Shown here one piece after another: positions 54,409 to 63,269 of a DNA stretch of 64,000 bases (positions are counted from its first letter, which is position 1; every line of letters begins with the position of its first letter). The notes beneath the pieces were generated by a model. That model had not been told where the DNA came from. It worked only from the letters and a program-made list of their open reading frames with translations, and ran no database searches. The DNA is from Acidovorax sp. GBBC 1281 (GTDB lineage Bacteria; Pseudomonadota; Gammaproteobacteria; Burkholderiales; Burkholderiaceae_C): positions 566,001-630,000 of the forward strand of contig NZ_CP097269.1 of NCBI RefSeq assembly GCF_028473645.1, in the 5' to 3' direction. A program made the position numbers and the translations under genes.

Positions 54409-55512
54409 ATGATCGGTATCGTCCCGGCGTTTTCCCCCAGCTACGCGCTCGCCCGCACCCAGTTCCTGGAGGCCGCGGCCGCCGCCGGATTGCTGGTGGA
54501 GTCGCACACGCACCCGCTCAAGGGGCGCGACGGCGAGACGCTGGCGATGGACGTGGTGCGCGACGGCCCCCACTACGCGCAGCACCTGCTCATCGTGAGC
54601 AGCGCCTGCCATGGGGTCGAAGGCTACTGCGGCAGCGGCGTGCAGGTGTTCGCGCTGCACGACGCGGCCTGGCGCGCCAAGGCCCGCGAGCAAGGCGTGG
54701 CCGTGCTCTACGTGCACGGGCTCAATCCGTATGGCTTCTCGCACATCCGCCGGGCCACGCACGAGAACGTGGACCTGAACCGCAATTTCCACGACTTCGC
54801 CCAGCCGTTGCCGGTGAACGCGGCCTACCGCGAGATCCAGCCGCTGCTGCTGCCCGACCAGTGGCCGCCCACGGCCGAGAACCGCGAGGCGGTGTTCCGC
54901 TGCATCGCCGAGCGCGGCGAGGCCGCGTGGCAGGCCGCCATCAGCCGCGGCCAACATGAGTTTCCGGGCGGGCTGTTTTTCGGCGGCACGGCCCCGACCT
55001 GGAGCAACCGCACCTTGCGCCAAGTGCTGCGCGAGCAGGGCGAGCACGCCCGTCGCATCGCCTGGATCGATCTGCACACGGGCCTGGGGCCGAGCGGCCA
55101 CGGCGAGCGCATCTATGCCGGCCGGGACGACGCCGCCTCGGTGCAGCGCGCGCGCGACTGGTGGGCCGGCGGCGGCGCCACGCCCGTCACCTCGATCTAC
55201 GACGGTTCGTCCACTTCGGCCTTTCTCACGGGCTTGATGTGGAACAGCGTGTACGACGAATGTCCGCAGGCCGAAATCACCGGCATCGCGATGGAATACG
55301 GCACCGTGCCGGTGCTGGTGGTCATGCAGGCCCTGCGCGCCGAGCACTGGCTGAACCTGCATCCGGAGGCTCCGGCTGAGCTGGCAACGCAGATCAGGGC
55401 TCAAATGCTGGCCGCCTTCTACACCGACACCGATGCCTGGAAAGGCCAGGTGGTGAGCCAGGCGCGGCAGTCGATGTTCCAGGCCGTGGACGGACTTTGC
55501 GGCCCGGCATAG
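54409..55512 (+). CDS. DUF2817 (M14-like) metallopeptidase-family protein
   Basis: This 367-residue protein has SSACHGVEGYCGSGVQVF (metal-binding His-x-x-Glu), HENVDLNRNFHDF (the NRNF substrate pocket of carboxypeptidases) and IAWIDLHTGLGPSGHGER (the third ligand His). IAMEYGTVPVLVVMQAL near the end holds a candidate catalytic Glu. These are hallmarks of the M14 fold. No signal peptide is present, so it works in the cytosol. Together with the two neighbouring deacylases it suggests amino-acid or peptide scavenging. Confidence 0.85.
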   Translation: MIGIVPAFSPSYALARTQFLEAAAAAGLLVESHTHPLKGRDGETLAMDVVRDGPHYAQHLLIVSSACHGVEGYCGSGVQVFALHDAAWRAKAREQGVAVLYVHGLNPYGFSHIRRATHENVDLNRNFHDFAQPLPVNAAYREIQPLLLPDQWPPTAENREAVFRCIAERGEAAWQAAISRGQHEFPGGLFFGGTAPTWSNRTLRQVLREQGEHARRIAWIDLHTGLGPSGHGERIYAGRDDAASVQRARDWWAGGGATPVTSIYDGSSTSAFLTGLMWNSVYDECPQAEITGIAMEYGTVPVLVVMQALRAEHWLNLHPEAPAELATQIRAQMLAAFYTDTDAWKGQVVSQARQSMFQAVDGLCGPA

Positions 55513-55668
55513 CGTCGCAGCGACAGATTCTTGGCATCCATGGCGACACGGGGGGCTGGCATTTCCCCTGAATAACGCGAACAATGGCCTTCGCGCGCAA
55601 TCCGCAGCGCCGCGTGAGCCCGCCCTGCTGCAGGCCCGTCAGAACAATCAAATGCAGAGGGGATCGCC

Positions 55669-57522
55669 ATGGAGGTTCGACAAGGACGGAACACGCTCGC
55701 ACGCCGCCTGATGCTCATCAACGGGGCCATCCTGTTGCTGCTCGGTGCGGTGGCGGTCGCGATCTGGATCATGATGGGGCAGATCAGCGAGGATGCGGAG
55801 GTGGTGCGTTCCAGGAACGTGCCGCAGCTGCAGCGGATCGCGGCGCTTGAGCTGAACGTGACGCGCGTGTCGCTGCAGCTGCGGCACTCGATCCTGGCGC
55901 GCACGCCGCAAGAGCGCAACGCCACCTTGGCCGACATCGCCGAAAAGCGCCAGCTGCTGCAAAAGACGCTCGACGAGTTCGGCGCCAACATGATCAACGA
56001 CGAGGGACGCCGCTCCTACGAGCCCCTGCCCGCGCTCATGCGCGCGTTCTGGGCCACCGGCGAGCAGAACCTCGCGCTCATCCAGGCCGATCGCAAGGAA
56101 GACGCCTTCGCCTTCCTGGTGGACCAGACCATCCCCGCCCGCAACCGCCTGCTGGCGCCCTTGGGCCTGGAAAAGGACCGCCAGGGCGAGCGCCTGTCTT
56201 CCCGCATCAACGACGTGAAGGAATACGCTGCCACGGGCCGTGCGGTGGCGACGGCCGCGGTGCTGGCCGTGGTGGCCTGCCTGGCCGGCCTGAGCGTCTA
56301 CCTGCGCACGGTGGTGCGGCAGCTCGGCGCCGACCCTTCGGAGCTCAAGCGTGTCGCGGACGCGGTGGCGGCGGGCGATCTGGCCTCGCGCATTCCCGTG
56401 CGGCCGGGGGACACGGACAGCATCATGGCGGCCATGGCCAGCATGAGCGCGCAGCTGGGCACGGTCGTGCGGACCGTGCGGACCAGCGCCGAAAGCGTGT
56501 CCGGCGCCAGCAGCGAGATCGACGCCGGCAACCACGACCTGTCCTCGCGCACGGAGCGGCAGGCCTCGGCCCTGGAGCAGACCGCGGCGTCGGCGGAGCA
56601 ACTGGGCAGCACCGTGCGGCAGAACGCCGACAGCGCGCGCCGGGCCAACGAGCTGGCACAGACCGCCTCCTCGGTGGCCGAGCAGGGTGGCGCAGTGGTG
56701 GCCGAGGTGGTGGACACCATGCGCGGCATCCAGGACAGCAGCGGCAAGATCGGCGAGATCATCGGCGTGATCGATGGCATCGCCTTCCAGACCAACATCC
56801 TCGCCCTGAACGCGGCGGTGGAGGCGGCCCGCGCGGGCGAGCAGGGCCGGGGCTTCGCGGTCGTCGCGTCGGAGGTGCGCAGCCTCGCGCAGCGCAGTGC
56901 CGAGGCCGCCAAGGAGATCAAGGGGCTCATCACCGCCAGCGTGGACCGTGTGGAGCGCGGCAGCGCGCTGGTGGACAAGGCGGGCCACACCATGGCCGAG
57001 GTGGTGGCTGCGATCCGTCGCGCCACGGACCTCATGGGCGAGATCAGCGCGGCCAGCGCCGAGCAAAGCAGCGGCGTGGACCAGATCAGCGAAGCCATCA
57101 CGCATGTGGACCAGGCCACGCAGCAGAACGCGGCCCTGGTCGAGGAGATGGCCGCGGCGGCCAGCAGCCTGAGCGCCCAGGCCAGCGAGCTGGTGCGCGC
57201 GACCGCGGTGTTCCACCTGGGCGGCGAGGGCGTGCTGCCTGCCGCGGCGGCGCCGATGCACCGCGCCGCGCCGGTGGCGGCACCACGGTTCGCGGCTTCC
57301 GCCGCCGCCAAGCCGGCGGTCAAGCGCCTGGGGCCGGCCGTGGCCCCCAAGGCCGGGCCGCAGGCGTCGGACTCGCCGCCTGCATCGCCACCCACCGCGC
57401 CGCCATCCGCTTCGCCAGCGTCCGCAGCCAAGCCTGCACCGGCCGCTTCGGCACCGGCGGCAGCGCGCGCTGCGCCGCCGGCCTCCCGGCCCGGCTCCGA
57501 GAGCGACTGGGAAACCTTTTGA
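55669..57522 (+). CDS. Methyl-accepting chemotaxis protein
   Basis: This 617-residue receptor has an N-terminal transmembrane segment ([20 protein letters not shown]), a four-helix-bundle ligand domain, a second membrane segment near residue 190 ([20 protein letters not shown]), a HAMP domain and a signalling domain. The signalling-hairpin tip reads [20 protein letters not shown] and [20 protein letters not shown]. The tail is long and Pro/Ala-rich and ends in DWETF, a match to the xWxxF pentapeptide that tethers CheR and CheB. AGGGG precedes the ATG. The ligand is unknown. No FliA-type promoter was seen upstream. Confidence 0.95.
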   Translation: MEVRQGRNTLARRLMLINGAILLLLGAVAVAIWIMMGQISEDAEVVRSRNVPQLQRIAALELNVTRVSLQLRHSILARTPQERNATLADIAEKRQLLQKTLDEFGANMINDEGRRSYEPLPALMRAFWATGEQNLALIQADRKEDAFAFLVDQTIPARNRLLAPLGLEKDRQGERLSSRINDVKEYAATGRAVATAAVLAVVACLAGLSVYLRTVVRQLGADPSELKRVADAVAAGDLASRIPVRPGDTDSIMAAMASMSAQLGTVVRTVRTSAESVSGASSEIDAGNHDLSSRTERQASALEQTAASAEQLGSTVRQNADSARRANELAQTASSVAEQGGAVVAEVVDTMRGIQDSSGKIGEIIGVIDGIAFQTNILALNAAVEAARAGEQGRGFAVVASEVRSLAQRSAEAAKEIKGLITASVDRVERGSALVDKAGHTMAEVVAAIRRATDLMGEISAASAEQSSGVDQISEAITHVDQATQQNAALVEEMAAAASSLSAQASELVRATAVFHLGGEGVLPAAAAPMHRAAPVAAPRFAASAAAKPAVKRLGPAVAPKAGPQASDSPPASPPTAPPSASPASAAKPAPAASAPAAARAAPPASRPGSESDWETF

Positions 57523-57631
57523 CGGGATGCAGCGCTGACGCGATGGGGGTTGCGGTGCTTCGGGCGGTCCAGGGTGCAGGAGGAACAGAGGCCCTAAGAT
57601 GGCAGTTCGACCACCAACGGAGACCTTTTCC

Positions 57632-57886
57632 ATGTCCGATCTGAACACGGCGTTCGAAGCCGCCGTCGCCCAGTCCAAGAACCTCAGCGAGCGCCCCGAC
57701 AACCCGACGCTGCTCAAGATCTACGCGCTGTACAAGCAGGCCACGGCGGGCGACAACGCCGAGAAGAAGCCGAGCTTTTCCGATGTGGTCGGCCGTGCCA
57801 AGTGGGACGCCTGGGAAAAGCTCAAGGGCACGGAGGGCGATGCCGCCCGCCAGCAGTACATCGACCTCATCGAATCGCTGAGCTGA
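57632..57886 (+). CDS. Acyl-CoA-binding protein
   Basis: This 84-residue four-helix protein matches the eukaryote-type ACBP fold: FEAAVAQSKNLSERPDN, LLKIYALYKQATAGDN (the YALYKQAT motif), FSDVVGRAKWDAWEKLKG and QYIDLIESL. It binds medium and long-chain acyl-CoA esters in the cytosol. ATG 57632 gives the normal family length. A terminator follows. The convergent PHA-system gene nearby fits a lipid and polyester storage theme. Confidence 0.95.
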   Translation: MSDLNTAFEAAVAQSKNLSERPDNPTLLKIYALYKQATAGDNAEKKPSFSDVVGRAKWDAWEKLKGTEGDAARQQYIDLIESLS

Positions 57887-57911
57887 CGCCGCACTGAGCG
57901 CCAGCGTTTCC

Positions 57912-57946
57912 ATGCGGGGCCGTGCAGTGCGTGGCCCCGCATTTTT
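57912..57946 (+). terminator. Rho-independent terminator after the ACBP gene
   Basis: A perfect ten-base stem ATGCGGGGCC (57912-57921) / GGCCCCGCAT (57933-57942) with an 11-base loop is followed by a T run. It ends 26 bases after the ACBP stop and serves the plus strand. Confidence 0.85.
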
Positions 57947-57966
57947 ATTGCGGTCGCCGATGCGGC

Positions 57967-58275
57967 TCAGGCCGCGCTGGGCGACGGCCGGCCCAGCAGC
58001 TTGTCGAACTGCCCATCGATCTCGGCGGCGATACGGTTCTTGAAGGCGCTGAACAGGAAGCCCAGCTCCGCCTGCAGTTCGAAGCGGTCGGCATGCACCT
58101 GCAGCGTGCCTTCGATGCCCGGGCGCTGAAAGCGCAGCGTGTCCTGCGCCGTGCCTTCTTCGTAGGCGCATTCCATGTCGAACTTGGCCTGGGCTTTCTG
58201 GGCCCACAGGCCGGCGATCTTTCGGGCCTCGGGCAGGCCGAGCCGGTGGGGGCGTTGGATGTGGATGTCAGGCAA
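57967..58275 (-). CDS. Polyhydroxyalkanoic acid system family protein
   Basis: This 102-residue protein matches the PHA-system family (PF09650): MPDIHIQRPHRLGLPEARKI, AQKAQAKFDMECAYEEG, GTLQVHADRFELQAELGFL and RIAAEIDGQFDKLL. The function is not fully known; members are found near polyhydroxybutyrate genes and may attach to granules. Its start overlaps the end of the upstream aminopeptidase gene by eight bases, so it is co-translated with it. Confidence 0.88.
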   Translation of the reverse strand: MPDIHIQRPHRLGLPEARKIAGLWAQKAQAKFDMECAYEEGTAQDTLRFQRPGIEGTLQVHADRFELQAELGFLFSAFKNRIAAEIDGQFDKLLGRPSPSAA

Positions 58276-59482
58276 GGGGCTTCTCCGGGGATGGCGTGGG
58301 CAGCAGGGCGCGCATGGCGGCCTGGCGTTGTTCGTGCGGCAGGGCCGCGAGGCGTTTCACTGCATCATAAAAGCGCGGCCATTCGCGGCCTTCGCGCTCG
58401 AACAGCGCCTCGAAGGCCGGCACCCATTCGTCGTAGGCGGCCTGCGCGCCGAACGTGGCGTTGTTGGCCTCTGCCACCCATCGGTCGTAGCCCGCCAGTT
58501 GCGCGGGGGGGGCGCCGTCCTCGGCGATCCAGCGGGCGCGCAGGGCGGCGTAATCGGCGCGAAACGCTTGCATGGCCTCCTGTTTCGAGGTCGCCATCTC
58601 CGCGCTGGCAGCGGCGTTTTCGGTCGCCTCAACCACCGCAGCGGTGGAGGCCGGGGCCGGGGCTTCCGAAGCACGGGGCCCATGGGCCGCGTAGACGGCG
58701 GCCAACCGCTCGCGGGCGGCCCGTGTGAGCGCACGGAACGCGTTGCGGCGGCCATCGCCGCGTGCATAGTCGGCCCGCGCCTGCGGTGTGGCGCGCTCGG
58801 CCAGCCAGCGCGCCACGCCCAGGCGCTCCACGGCGGTGGCGAACGATTCATTGAACAGCGTGTCGCCATGGGCGTACACGACCTGGTGCGCCAGCTCGTG
58901 GAAGAGCAGCCGCACGAACTCGCCCTCGGGCCAGCCGATGAAGGTGTTGAGCAGCGGGTCGCCGCCCGCCCAGTTCATGTAGCCCAGGGTGGAATACGCC
59001 GGCACGCCGTACACGCCCACTTCCAGGCCTTGCGTGGCGAGAAGCGCGGCCTCGGCGCGCGCATCGGCCTCGTTGAAATAGCCGCGGTAGCCGATGCACC
59101 CTGTGATCGGAAAGCACCAGCGGTGCAGCGTGAGCGAATCGGGCGGCGCGGCCACCACGTTCCACGCGGCCGCGCGGCGGCCCAGGTCGGCATAACGCCG
59201 GTAGCTGGCGTTGTCGGGCAGCGCCAGTTCGGTCACGGCGAAGCGCCGGGCCTCCTGCGACAGCTGCAGGCGATCGCGCAGCGGCTGCGAGGTGTCGCCC
59301 CGCGCGAGCCACGTGTCGATGGGCTCGGCCGCGTGCATGAGCTGCAGGTGCCCGCGCACCGACTGCCAGTAGTACGCCAGCGATTGCCCCGTGCTGGCGC
59401 AGCCGGAGAGCAGGAGCGAGGCGGCCAGCAGCAGGGGGCGGGGCGACCGCAAGGGTGACTGGGGAAAGGGTGGCAGGGGCAT
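58268..59482 (-). CDS. Putative lipoprotein aminopeptidase (PF10023)
   Basis: This 404-residue protein has a lipobox (LLLAASLLLSGCAST), so it is a lipoprotein, and a zinc-peptidase motif HELAH in VRLLFHELAHQVVYAHGD. The PF10023 wording includes YYWQSVRGHLQLM, WCFPITGCIGYRGYF and YSTLGYMNWAGGDPLL. The activity is predicted only. ATG 59482 starts directly before the signal peptide; the frame is open for ten further residues upstream. It is divergent from tag with a 95-base gap. Confidence 0.88.
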   Translation of the reverse strand: MPLPPFPQSPLRSPRPLLLAASLLLSGCASTGQSLAYYWQSVRGHLQLMHAAEPIDTWLARGDTSQPLRDRLQLSQEARRFAVTELALPDNASYRRYADLGRRAAAWNVVAAPPDSLTLHRWCFPITGCIGYRGYFNEADARAEAALLATQGLEVGVYGVPAYSTLGYMNWAGGDPLLNTFIGWPEGEFVRLLFHELAHQVVYAHGDTLFNESFATAVERLGVARWLAERATPQARADYARGDGRRNAFRALTRAARERLAAVYAAHGPRASEAPAPASTAAVVEATENAAASAEMATSKQEAMQAFRADYAALRARWIAEDGAPPAQLAGYDRWVAEANNATFGAQAAYDEWVPAFEALFEREGREWPRFYDAVKRLAALPHEQRQAAMRALLPTPSPEKPLA

Positions 59483-59577
59483 TCGGCAATGGGTCGGCGG
59501 TCGGTGGGCCAAGGATAGCGAAAGCCACTGTGCGCCGCCAGGTGCCCCCGCGTTCGGGGCGCGGGCAGAATCCCGGC

Positions 59578-60264
59578 ATGCCCGCGCCTCTTTCCGCTCC
59601 CGTTTCCGCCCACCCGTCTCCCAGTCCGGACACCGGCCTGTTCACCGACGAGTCCGGATGCGCCCTCTGCCAATGGTGCAGTGCCACGCCGCTCTACCGC
59701 CACTACCACGACCATGAATGGGGCTTTCCGGTCGCGGACGACCGGCGCCTGTATGAAAAGCTGTGCCTGGAAGGCTTCCAGGCGGGCCTGAGCTGGCTCA
59801 CCATCCTGAACAAGCGCGAAGCCTTTCGCGCCGGGTTCGCCCATTTCGATGCCGAGCAGGTGGCGCGCTTCGGTGCGGCCGAGGTGCAGCGGCTGCTGGG
59901 CGATGCCGGCATCGTGCGCCACCGCGGCAAGATCGAGTCGGCCATCCAGAACGCGCAGCGCGTGCTGGAGCTGCGTCGCGAGTTCGGCTCGCTGGCGCAC
60001 TACGTGTGGCGTTTCGCTCCGGCCGCCGCCGAGGGGCGCCCCGGCCGCATCACGCTGGAGTCGGTGCGCGCCATGCCCACCACGCCGGCTTCGGTGGCGA
60101 TGTCCAAGGACTTGAAAAAGCGGGGTTTCAGCTTCGTCGGCCCCACCACGGTCTATGCCTTCATGCAGGCCATGGGGCTGGTCAACGACCACTTCGAAGG
60201 CTGCAGCGTGCGCGCGGCGGCCCAGGCGGCGCGTGCGGCGTTCGTGGTGCCCGGTCCGGGCTGA
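59578..60264 (+). CDS. tag: DNA-3-methyladenine glycosylase I
   Basis: This 228-residue enzyme removes 3-methyladenine from alkylated DNA. Motifs are CALCQWC-like GCALCQWCSATPLYRHYHD, HEWGFPVADDRRLYEKL with the catalytic-region Glu, LEGFQAGLSWLTILNKRE and VGPTTVYAFMQAMGLVNDH. Zinc ligands are the N-terminal Cys/His and C-terminal His/Cys (NDHFEGCS). ATG 59578 gives an N-terminal tail of about 25 residues before the fold, longer than in E. coli Tag, so a later start is possible. Confidence 0.94.
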   Translation: MPAPLSAPVSAHPSPSPDTGLFTDESGCALCQWCSATPLYRHYHDHEWGFPVADDRRLYEKLCLEGFQAGLSWLTILNKREAFRAGFAHFDAEQVARFGAAEVQRLLGDAGIVRHRGKIESAIQNAQRVLELRREFGSLAHYVWRFAPAAAEGRPGRITLESVRAMPTTPASVAMSKDLKKRGFSFVGPTTVYAFMQAMGLVNDHFEGCSVRAAAQAARAAFVVPGPG

Positions 60265-60279
60265 TCACCGGGCCGCGGG

Positions 60280-60828
60280 CTACACCACCGTGTCGGAGCG
60301 GATCACGATGCGGTCGAAGCCCAGGTGCTGCATGCATTCGCGCAGGATGAGCAGCGTGGCGGCGAAGGCGGAGCCCTCCGGCAGCCCTTCCTGGGCGGGT
60401 GGGCGGCCCAGGGCCACGGCGGCCAGGCGGTGGAAGGTGCGCTCCACGGCATCGAGCGGCAGCGTCATCTCGGGCTGCGCTTCGATGCCGGCCGCCAGCG
60501 CCACCTGCCGGATGCCGGCATCCGCCGTGTAGAGCGTGGTGCCCGGCGGCAGCACCGCGTGCACGGGCATCACGGCCTCTTCCACCACCTGGATGGCATG
60601 CTCCAGTTCGCCCTCGGCCGGGGGATCGTGGCGAAAGCACGCGGCGGCCGTGGCGTAGTAGCCCACTTCCAGTGTGCGCAACAGCCGGGCCTGGGCCTGG
60701 GTGCCGCTGGCGATGGACGAGTGGCCCGCTCCGATGCGCAGCGCCGTGATGGGGCTTCCGGCCAGCGGGCCCGCCTGCAACGCCTGGTACAGGGCGCCGG
60801 CGTCGTTCGGTGAAAGGTGGGTGGACAT
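60280..60828 (-). CDS. Conserved hypothetical protein
   Basis: This 182-residue protein is not recognised. It has no signal peptide or membrane helix. Segments include ALRIGAGHSSIASGTQAQAR, TLEVGYYATAAACFRHDPP and TTLYTADAGIRQVALAAG, and it ends LGFDRIVIRSDTVV. Coding is supported by codon use and a clean start at 60828. It lies downstream of the MerR gene on the same strand and may be co-transcribed. Confidence 0.65.
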   Translation of the reverse strand: MSTHLSPNDAGALYQALQAGPLAGSPITALRIGAGHSSIASGTQAQARLLRTLEVGYYATAAACFRHDPPAEGELEHAIQVVEEAVMPVHAVLPPGTTLYTADAGIRQVALAAGIEAQPEMTLPLDAVERTFHRLAAVALGRPPAQEGLPEGSAFAATLLILRECMQHLGFDRIVIRSDTVV

Positions 60829-60899
60829 GGTGCGGTCCCGGCAGGTGGAAAAGGGTGGATCGATTGTGCCCTTTGCCGCAGGCCATGGGCCCTGGCGGG

Positions 60900-61334
60900 T
60901 CACCGGCCTGGATCGGCGGGCCGCCTGGGACGGCCGATGGCAGCCCCCGCCCCGGCGGCGCGCAGGAGGCGCCGGAAGGTGGGGCATTCCATGTGGCTGG
61001 GCGCCTTGCAGCGCGCGGCGTGCTGCAGACCGTCGCGCATGGCGGTGAGCTGGCGGATGGTGGTGTCCAGGTCGTCGGCCTGGGCCAGGAGCCGGTCGCG
61101 GTCGATGCGCGGCTGGCCGTCGCGGCCGAACATCTGCCCGATGGCGTCCAGCGAGAAGCCGGCCGCGCGCCCGAGCGCGACGAGCGCGAGCCGCTCCACC
61201 ACGCCCGCATCGAACAGCCGCCGCAGGCCGTGGCGCCCGACGGAGGCGATCAGCCCTTTTTCTTCGTAGAAGCGCAGCTTCGATGCCGGCAGGCCCGAAC
61301 GGCGTGCCACTTCGGCGATGTCCAGGATCTCCAT
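60900..61334 (-). CDS. MerR-family transcriptional regulator
   Basis: This 144-residue protein has the MerR winged HTH: MEILDIAEVARRSGLPASK, LRFYEEKGLIASVGRHGLRR and VVERLALVALGRAAGFSLD. A dimerisation helix follows (RDRLLAQADDLDTTIRQLTA), then a short tail with cysteines (ARCKAPSHMECPTF). Two cysteines near the end could bind metal or sense redox state, but the spacing does not match a known metal sensor. It is divergent from a methyltransferase gene with a dyad between them, so it may control both. Confidence 0.88.
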   Translation of the reverse strand: MEILDIAEVARRSGLPASKLRFYEEKGLIASVGRHGLRRLFDAGVVERLALVALGRAAGFSLDAIGQMFGRDGQPRIDRDRLLAQADDLDTTIRQLTAMRDGLQHAARCKAPSHMECPTFRRLLRAAGAGAAIGRPRRPADPGR

Positions 61335-61341
61335 GGGCTTG

Positions 61342-61361
61342 ACCTCAAGTCGGCTTGAAGT
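61342..61361. promoter_or_regulatory. Candidate MerR operator
   Basis: ACCTCAAGTCGGCTTGAAGT is a 20-base dyad with 16 symmetric positions. A TTGACC hexamer overlaps its left end (61339-61344), as a -35 would in a MerR-type promoter. It lies between the MerR and methyltransferase genes. No good -10 was identified. Confidence 0.45.
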
Positions 61362-61408
61362 CGCACAGTCTAGCTTTCACTCCCCTTCCGGGCACCCAGG
61401 AGATCGCC

Positions 61409-62296
61409 ATGAACCCACCCATTTCGATCGATTCCCCGCAAGCCGCGCTCTGGAACGGCGCCGCCGGCCACGGCTGGGTCCAGGCGCAGCCCCTGCTCGA
61501 CCGCATGTTCGCGCCCTTCGAGGCCCTGCTCGCCGAGGTGCCCGATGCCCCTGGCGCGGGGCCCGGCATGCAGGTGCTCGACATCGGCTGCGGCACCGGG
61601 GCCACCACGCTGGCCATCGCGCGCCAGCTGGGCGAGGAAGGGCGCTGCACCGGGATCGACCTTTCCTCACCCATGGTCGCCGCGGCGCGCCAGCGCGGCC
61701 TGCGCGAGGGGCTGACGGCGCCCCGCGCGGACTTCGTCTGTGCCGATGCGCAGACCCATGCGTTCGCGCCGGCTTCCGTGGATCGGCTGGTGTCGCGCTT
61801 CGGCGTCATGTTCTTCGGCGACCCGGTGGCGGCGTTCGCGAACCTGCGCCGCGCGGCGCGCCCCGGCGCCAGCCTGTGCGCCATCGCGTGGCGCAGCGCG
61901 GCGGAGAACCCCTTCATGACGGCCGCCGAACGCGCCGCGGCCCCGCTGCTGCCGGGCCTGCCCGTGCGCCAGCCGGATGCGCCGGGCCAGTTCGCGTTCG
62001 CGGACCGCGAGCGGGTGGCGGGCATCCTGCCGGCCAGTGGCTGGGCCGGCATCGAGATCGAGCCCCTGGATGTCGTCTGCACGCTGCGGCGCGACGAACT
62101 GGTGCCTTATTTCACCGGCCTCGGCCCGGTCGGCCTGGCCCTGCGCAGCGCCGACGGGCCGACCCGCACCCGGGTCGTCGCGGCCGCGCGAGCGGCTTTC
62201 GAGCCCTACGTGCAGGGCGAGGTCGTGCGCTTCGGCGCGGCCTGCTGGCGGATCGCCGCACAGGCCGCGGCGGGTGGCACGCAAGGCTGGCGTTAG
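61409..62296 (+). CDS. Class I SAM-dependent methyltransferase
   Basis: This 295-residue protein has the SAM-binding motif VLDIGCGTGATTLAIARQL, then GIDLSSPMVAAARQR, FVCADAQTHAFAP and VDRLVSRFGVMFFGDPVAAF. This is a UbiE/MenG-like fold with AALWNGAAGHGWVQAQPLLD before the core, a pattern common among MerR-linked methyltransferases. The substrate is unknown. It is divergent from and probably regulated by the MerR gene. Confidence 0.9.
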   Translation: MNPPISIDSPQAALWNGAAGHGWVQAQPLLDRMFAPFEALLAEVPDAPGAGPGMQVLDIGCGTGATTLAIARQLGEEGRCTGIDLSSPMVAAARQRGLREGLTAPRADFVCADAQTHAFAPASVDRLVSRFGVMFFGDPVAAFANLRRAARPGASLCAIAWRSAAENPFMTAAERAAAPLLPGLPVRQPDAPGQFAFADRERVAGILPASGWAGIEIEPLDVVCTLRRDELVPYFTGLGPVGLALRSADGPTRTRVVAAARAAFEPYVQGEVVRFGAACWRIAAQAAAGGTQGWR

Positions 62297-62302
62297 AGGG
62301 CC

Positions 62303-62470
62303 GTGGCCCGCCTCCTGGCCCGCTACGGAGTGAGCGATCGCCTGTCGGTCGCGCTGAACGTGCAGAACGTGTTCGACCGCAAGTACATCGCCGCGATGTC
62401 GGGCTGGTGGTACTCGGGCATGTACGGCGCGCCGCGCAGTGCGCAGGTGACGGCGCGCTACCGGTTCTGA
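62303..62470 (+). pseudogene. C-terminal fragment of a TonB-dependent receptor
   Basis: The last 55 codons encode the end of a siderophore-type TonB receptor: RYGVSDRLSVALNVQNVFD, KYIAAMSGWWYSGMYGAPRS and the terminal QVTARYRF with the required final Phe. Nothing of the plug or barrel precedes it; the methyltransferase stop is only six bases upstream in the same frame. It is a remnant of a deleted receptor gene. Confidence 0.8.
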
Positions 62471-62522
62471 GCCGGCGGGCCGAGCTCGGCGCCGCCGCGT
62501 CGGGTCGCCACCCATCGCACCA

Positions 62523-62549
62523 TGAAAAAAGCCCTCGGAAGAGGGCTTT
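62523..62549 (-). terminator. Rho-independent terminator after the small basic protein gene
   Basis: On the minus strand, AAAGCCCTC, a TTCC loop and GAGGGCTTT form a perfect nine-base stem followed by a T tract. It lies 30 bases after the stop of the gene at 62579-62749. Confidence 0.88.
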
Positions 62550-62578
62550 GGCGTTGCGCTGGGCGCGAAGGGGGCTTT

Positions 62579-62749
62579 TCAGCCGCCCTTCTTGGAGCGC
62601 TTGCCGGGGTTCTTCTTGCTGCGGGTGGCGACGCCACGCTCCAGGCTCACGCGCTGGCCGCGACCGGGGGTGGCCAGGGTCACGCCGGGCAGTGGCTGGG
62701 GACGGGGGGTGCGCTTGCGGTCGGCTTCGGTAACGATCTTGTTGCCCAT
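62579..62749 (-). CDS. Small basic conserved hypothetical protein
   Basis: This 56-residue protein (MGNKIVTEADRKRTPRPQPL at the start, ATRSKKNPGKRSKKGG at the end) is very rich in Lys, Arg and Pro. It has no membrane segment. An AGGAG site lies upstream of ATG 62749 and a strong terminator follows, so it is a real small gene. It may bind nucleic acid or ribosomes, judging from charge only. Confidence 0.72.
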   Translation of the reverse strand: MGNKIVTEADRKRTPRPQPLPGVTLATPGRGQRVSLERGVATRSKKNPGKRSKKGG

Positions 62750-62867
62750 TTGGGAGGCTCCTGGAGAGAAAAGTGAAAAACACGCTATTAGGCCACATCG
62801 TGCAGCCGTGCCCGGTGCGGGCCGTTTCCGCCCCTGCCGGGGCGCTGGGAAGTGCAGGGGGCCGCGC

Positions 62868-63269
62868 TCAGTCCGGCAGCACCGCGGTGGCCTCGATCTC
62901 GATGCGCGCGCGCGCTTCCATGAGGCCGGCGACCTGCACGCAGGCCATGGCCGGAAAGTGCCGGCCCAGCACCTCGCGGTAGGCCGTGCCAAGCTCTTTC
63001 AGGCGCGCGTTGTATTCCTCGCGGTCCACCACGTACCAGGTCATGCGCACCAGGTGCTCGGGACCGGCGCCGCCGGCCTCCAGCACGGCGCGCACGTTCA
63101 GGAAGGTCTGGCGGGCCTGGACGATGAAGTCGTCGCTCTCGAACTCCTGGCGGGCGTTCCAGCCGATCTGGCCACCCACGAAGAGCAGCGTGCCGCGGGC
63201 GGCCACGCCATTGGCGTAGCCCTTGGGGGGCGCCCAGTCGGGCGGTTGCAGTCGGGTGTGCAGGGTCAT
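62868..63269 (-). CDS. RidA-family protein
   Basis: This 133-residue protein is of the YjgF/YER057c/UK114 (RidA) type, with GTLLFVGGQIGWNARQEF, QTFLNVRAVLEAGGAGPEH and MACVQVAGLMEARARIEIEA. The conserved Arg near the end of the last motif fits imine or enamine deaminases, though this subgroup is often linked to aromatic catabolism. Its ATG overlaps the stop of the CoA ligase gene by four bases, so it is co-translated. ATG 63269 is supported by the family start MTLHTRLQPPDW. Confidence 0.9.
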   Translation of the reverse strand: MTLHTRLQPPDWAPPKGYANGVAARGTLLFVGGQIGWNARQEFESDDFIVQARQTFLNVRAVLEAGGAGPEHLVRMTWYVVDREEYNARLKELGTAYREVLGRHFPAMACVQVAGLMEARARIEIEATAVLPD

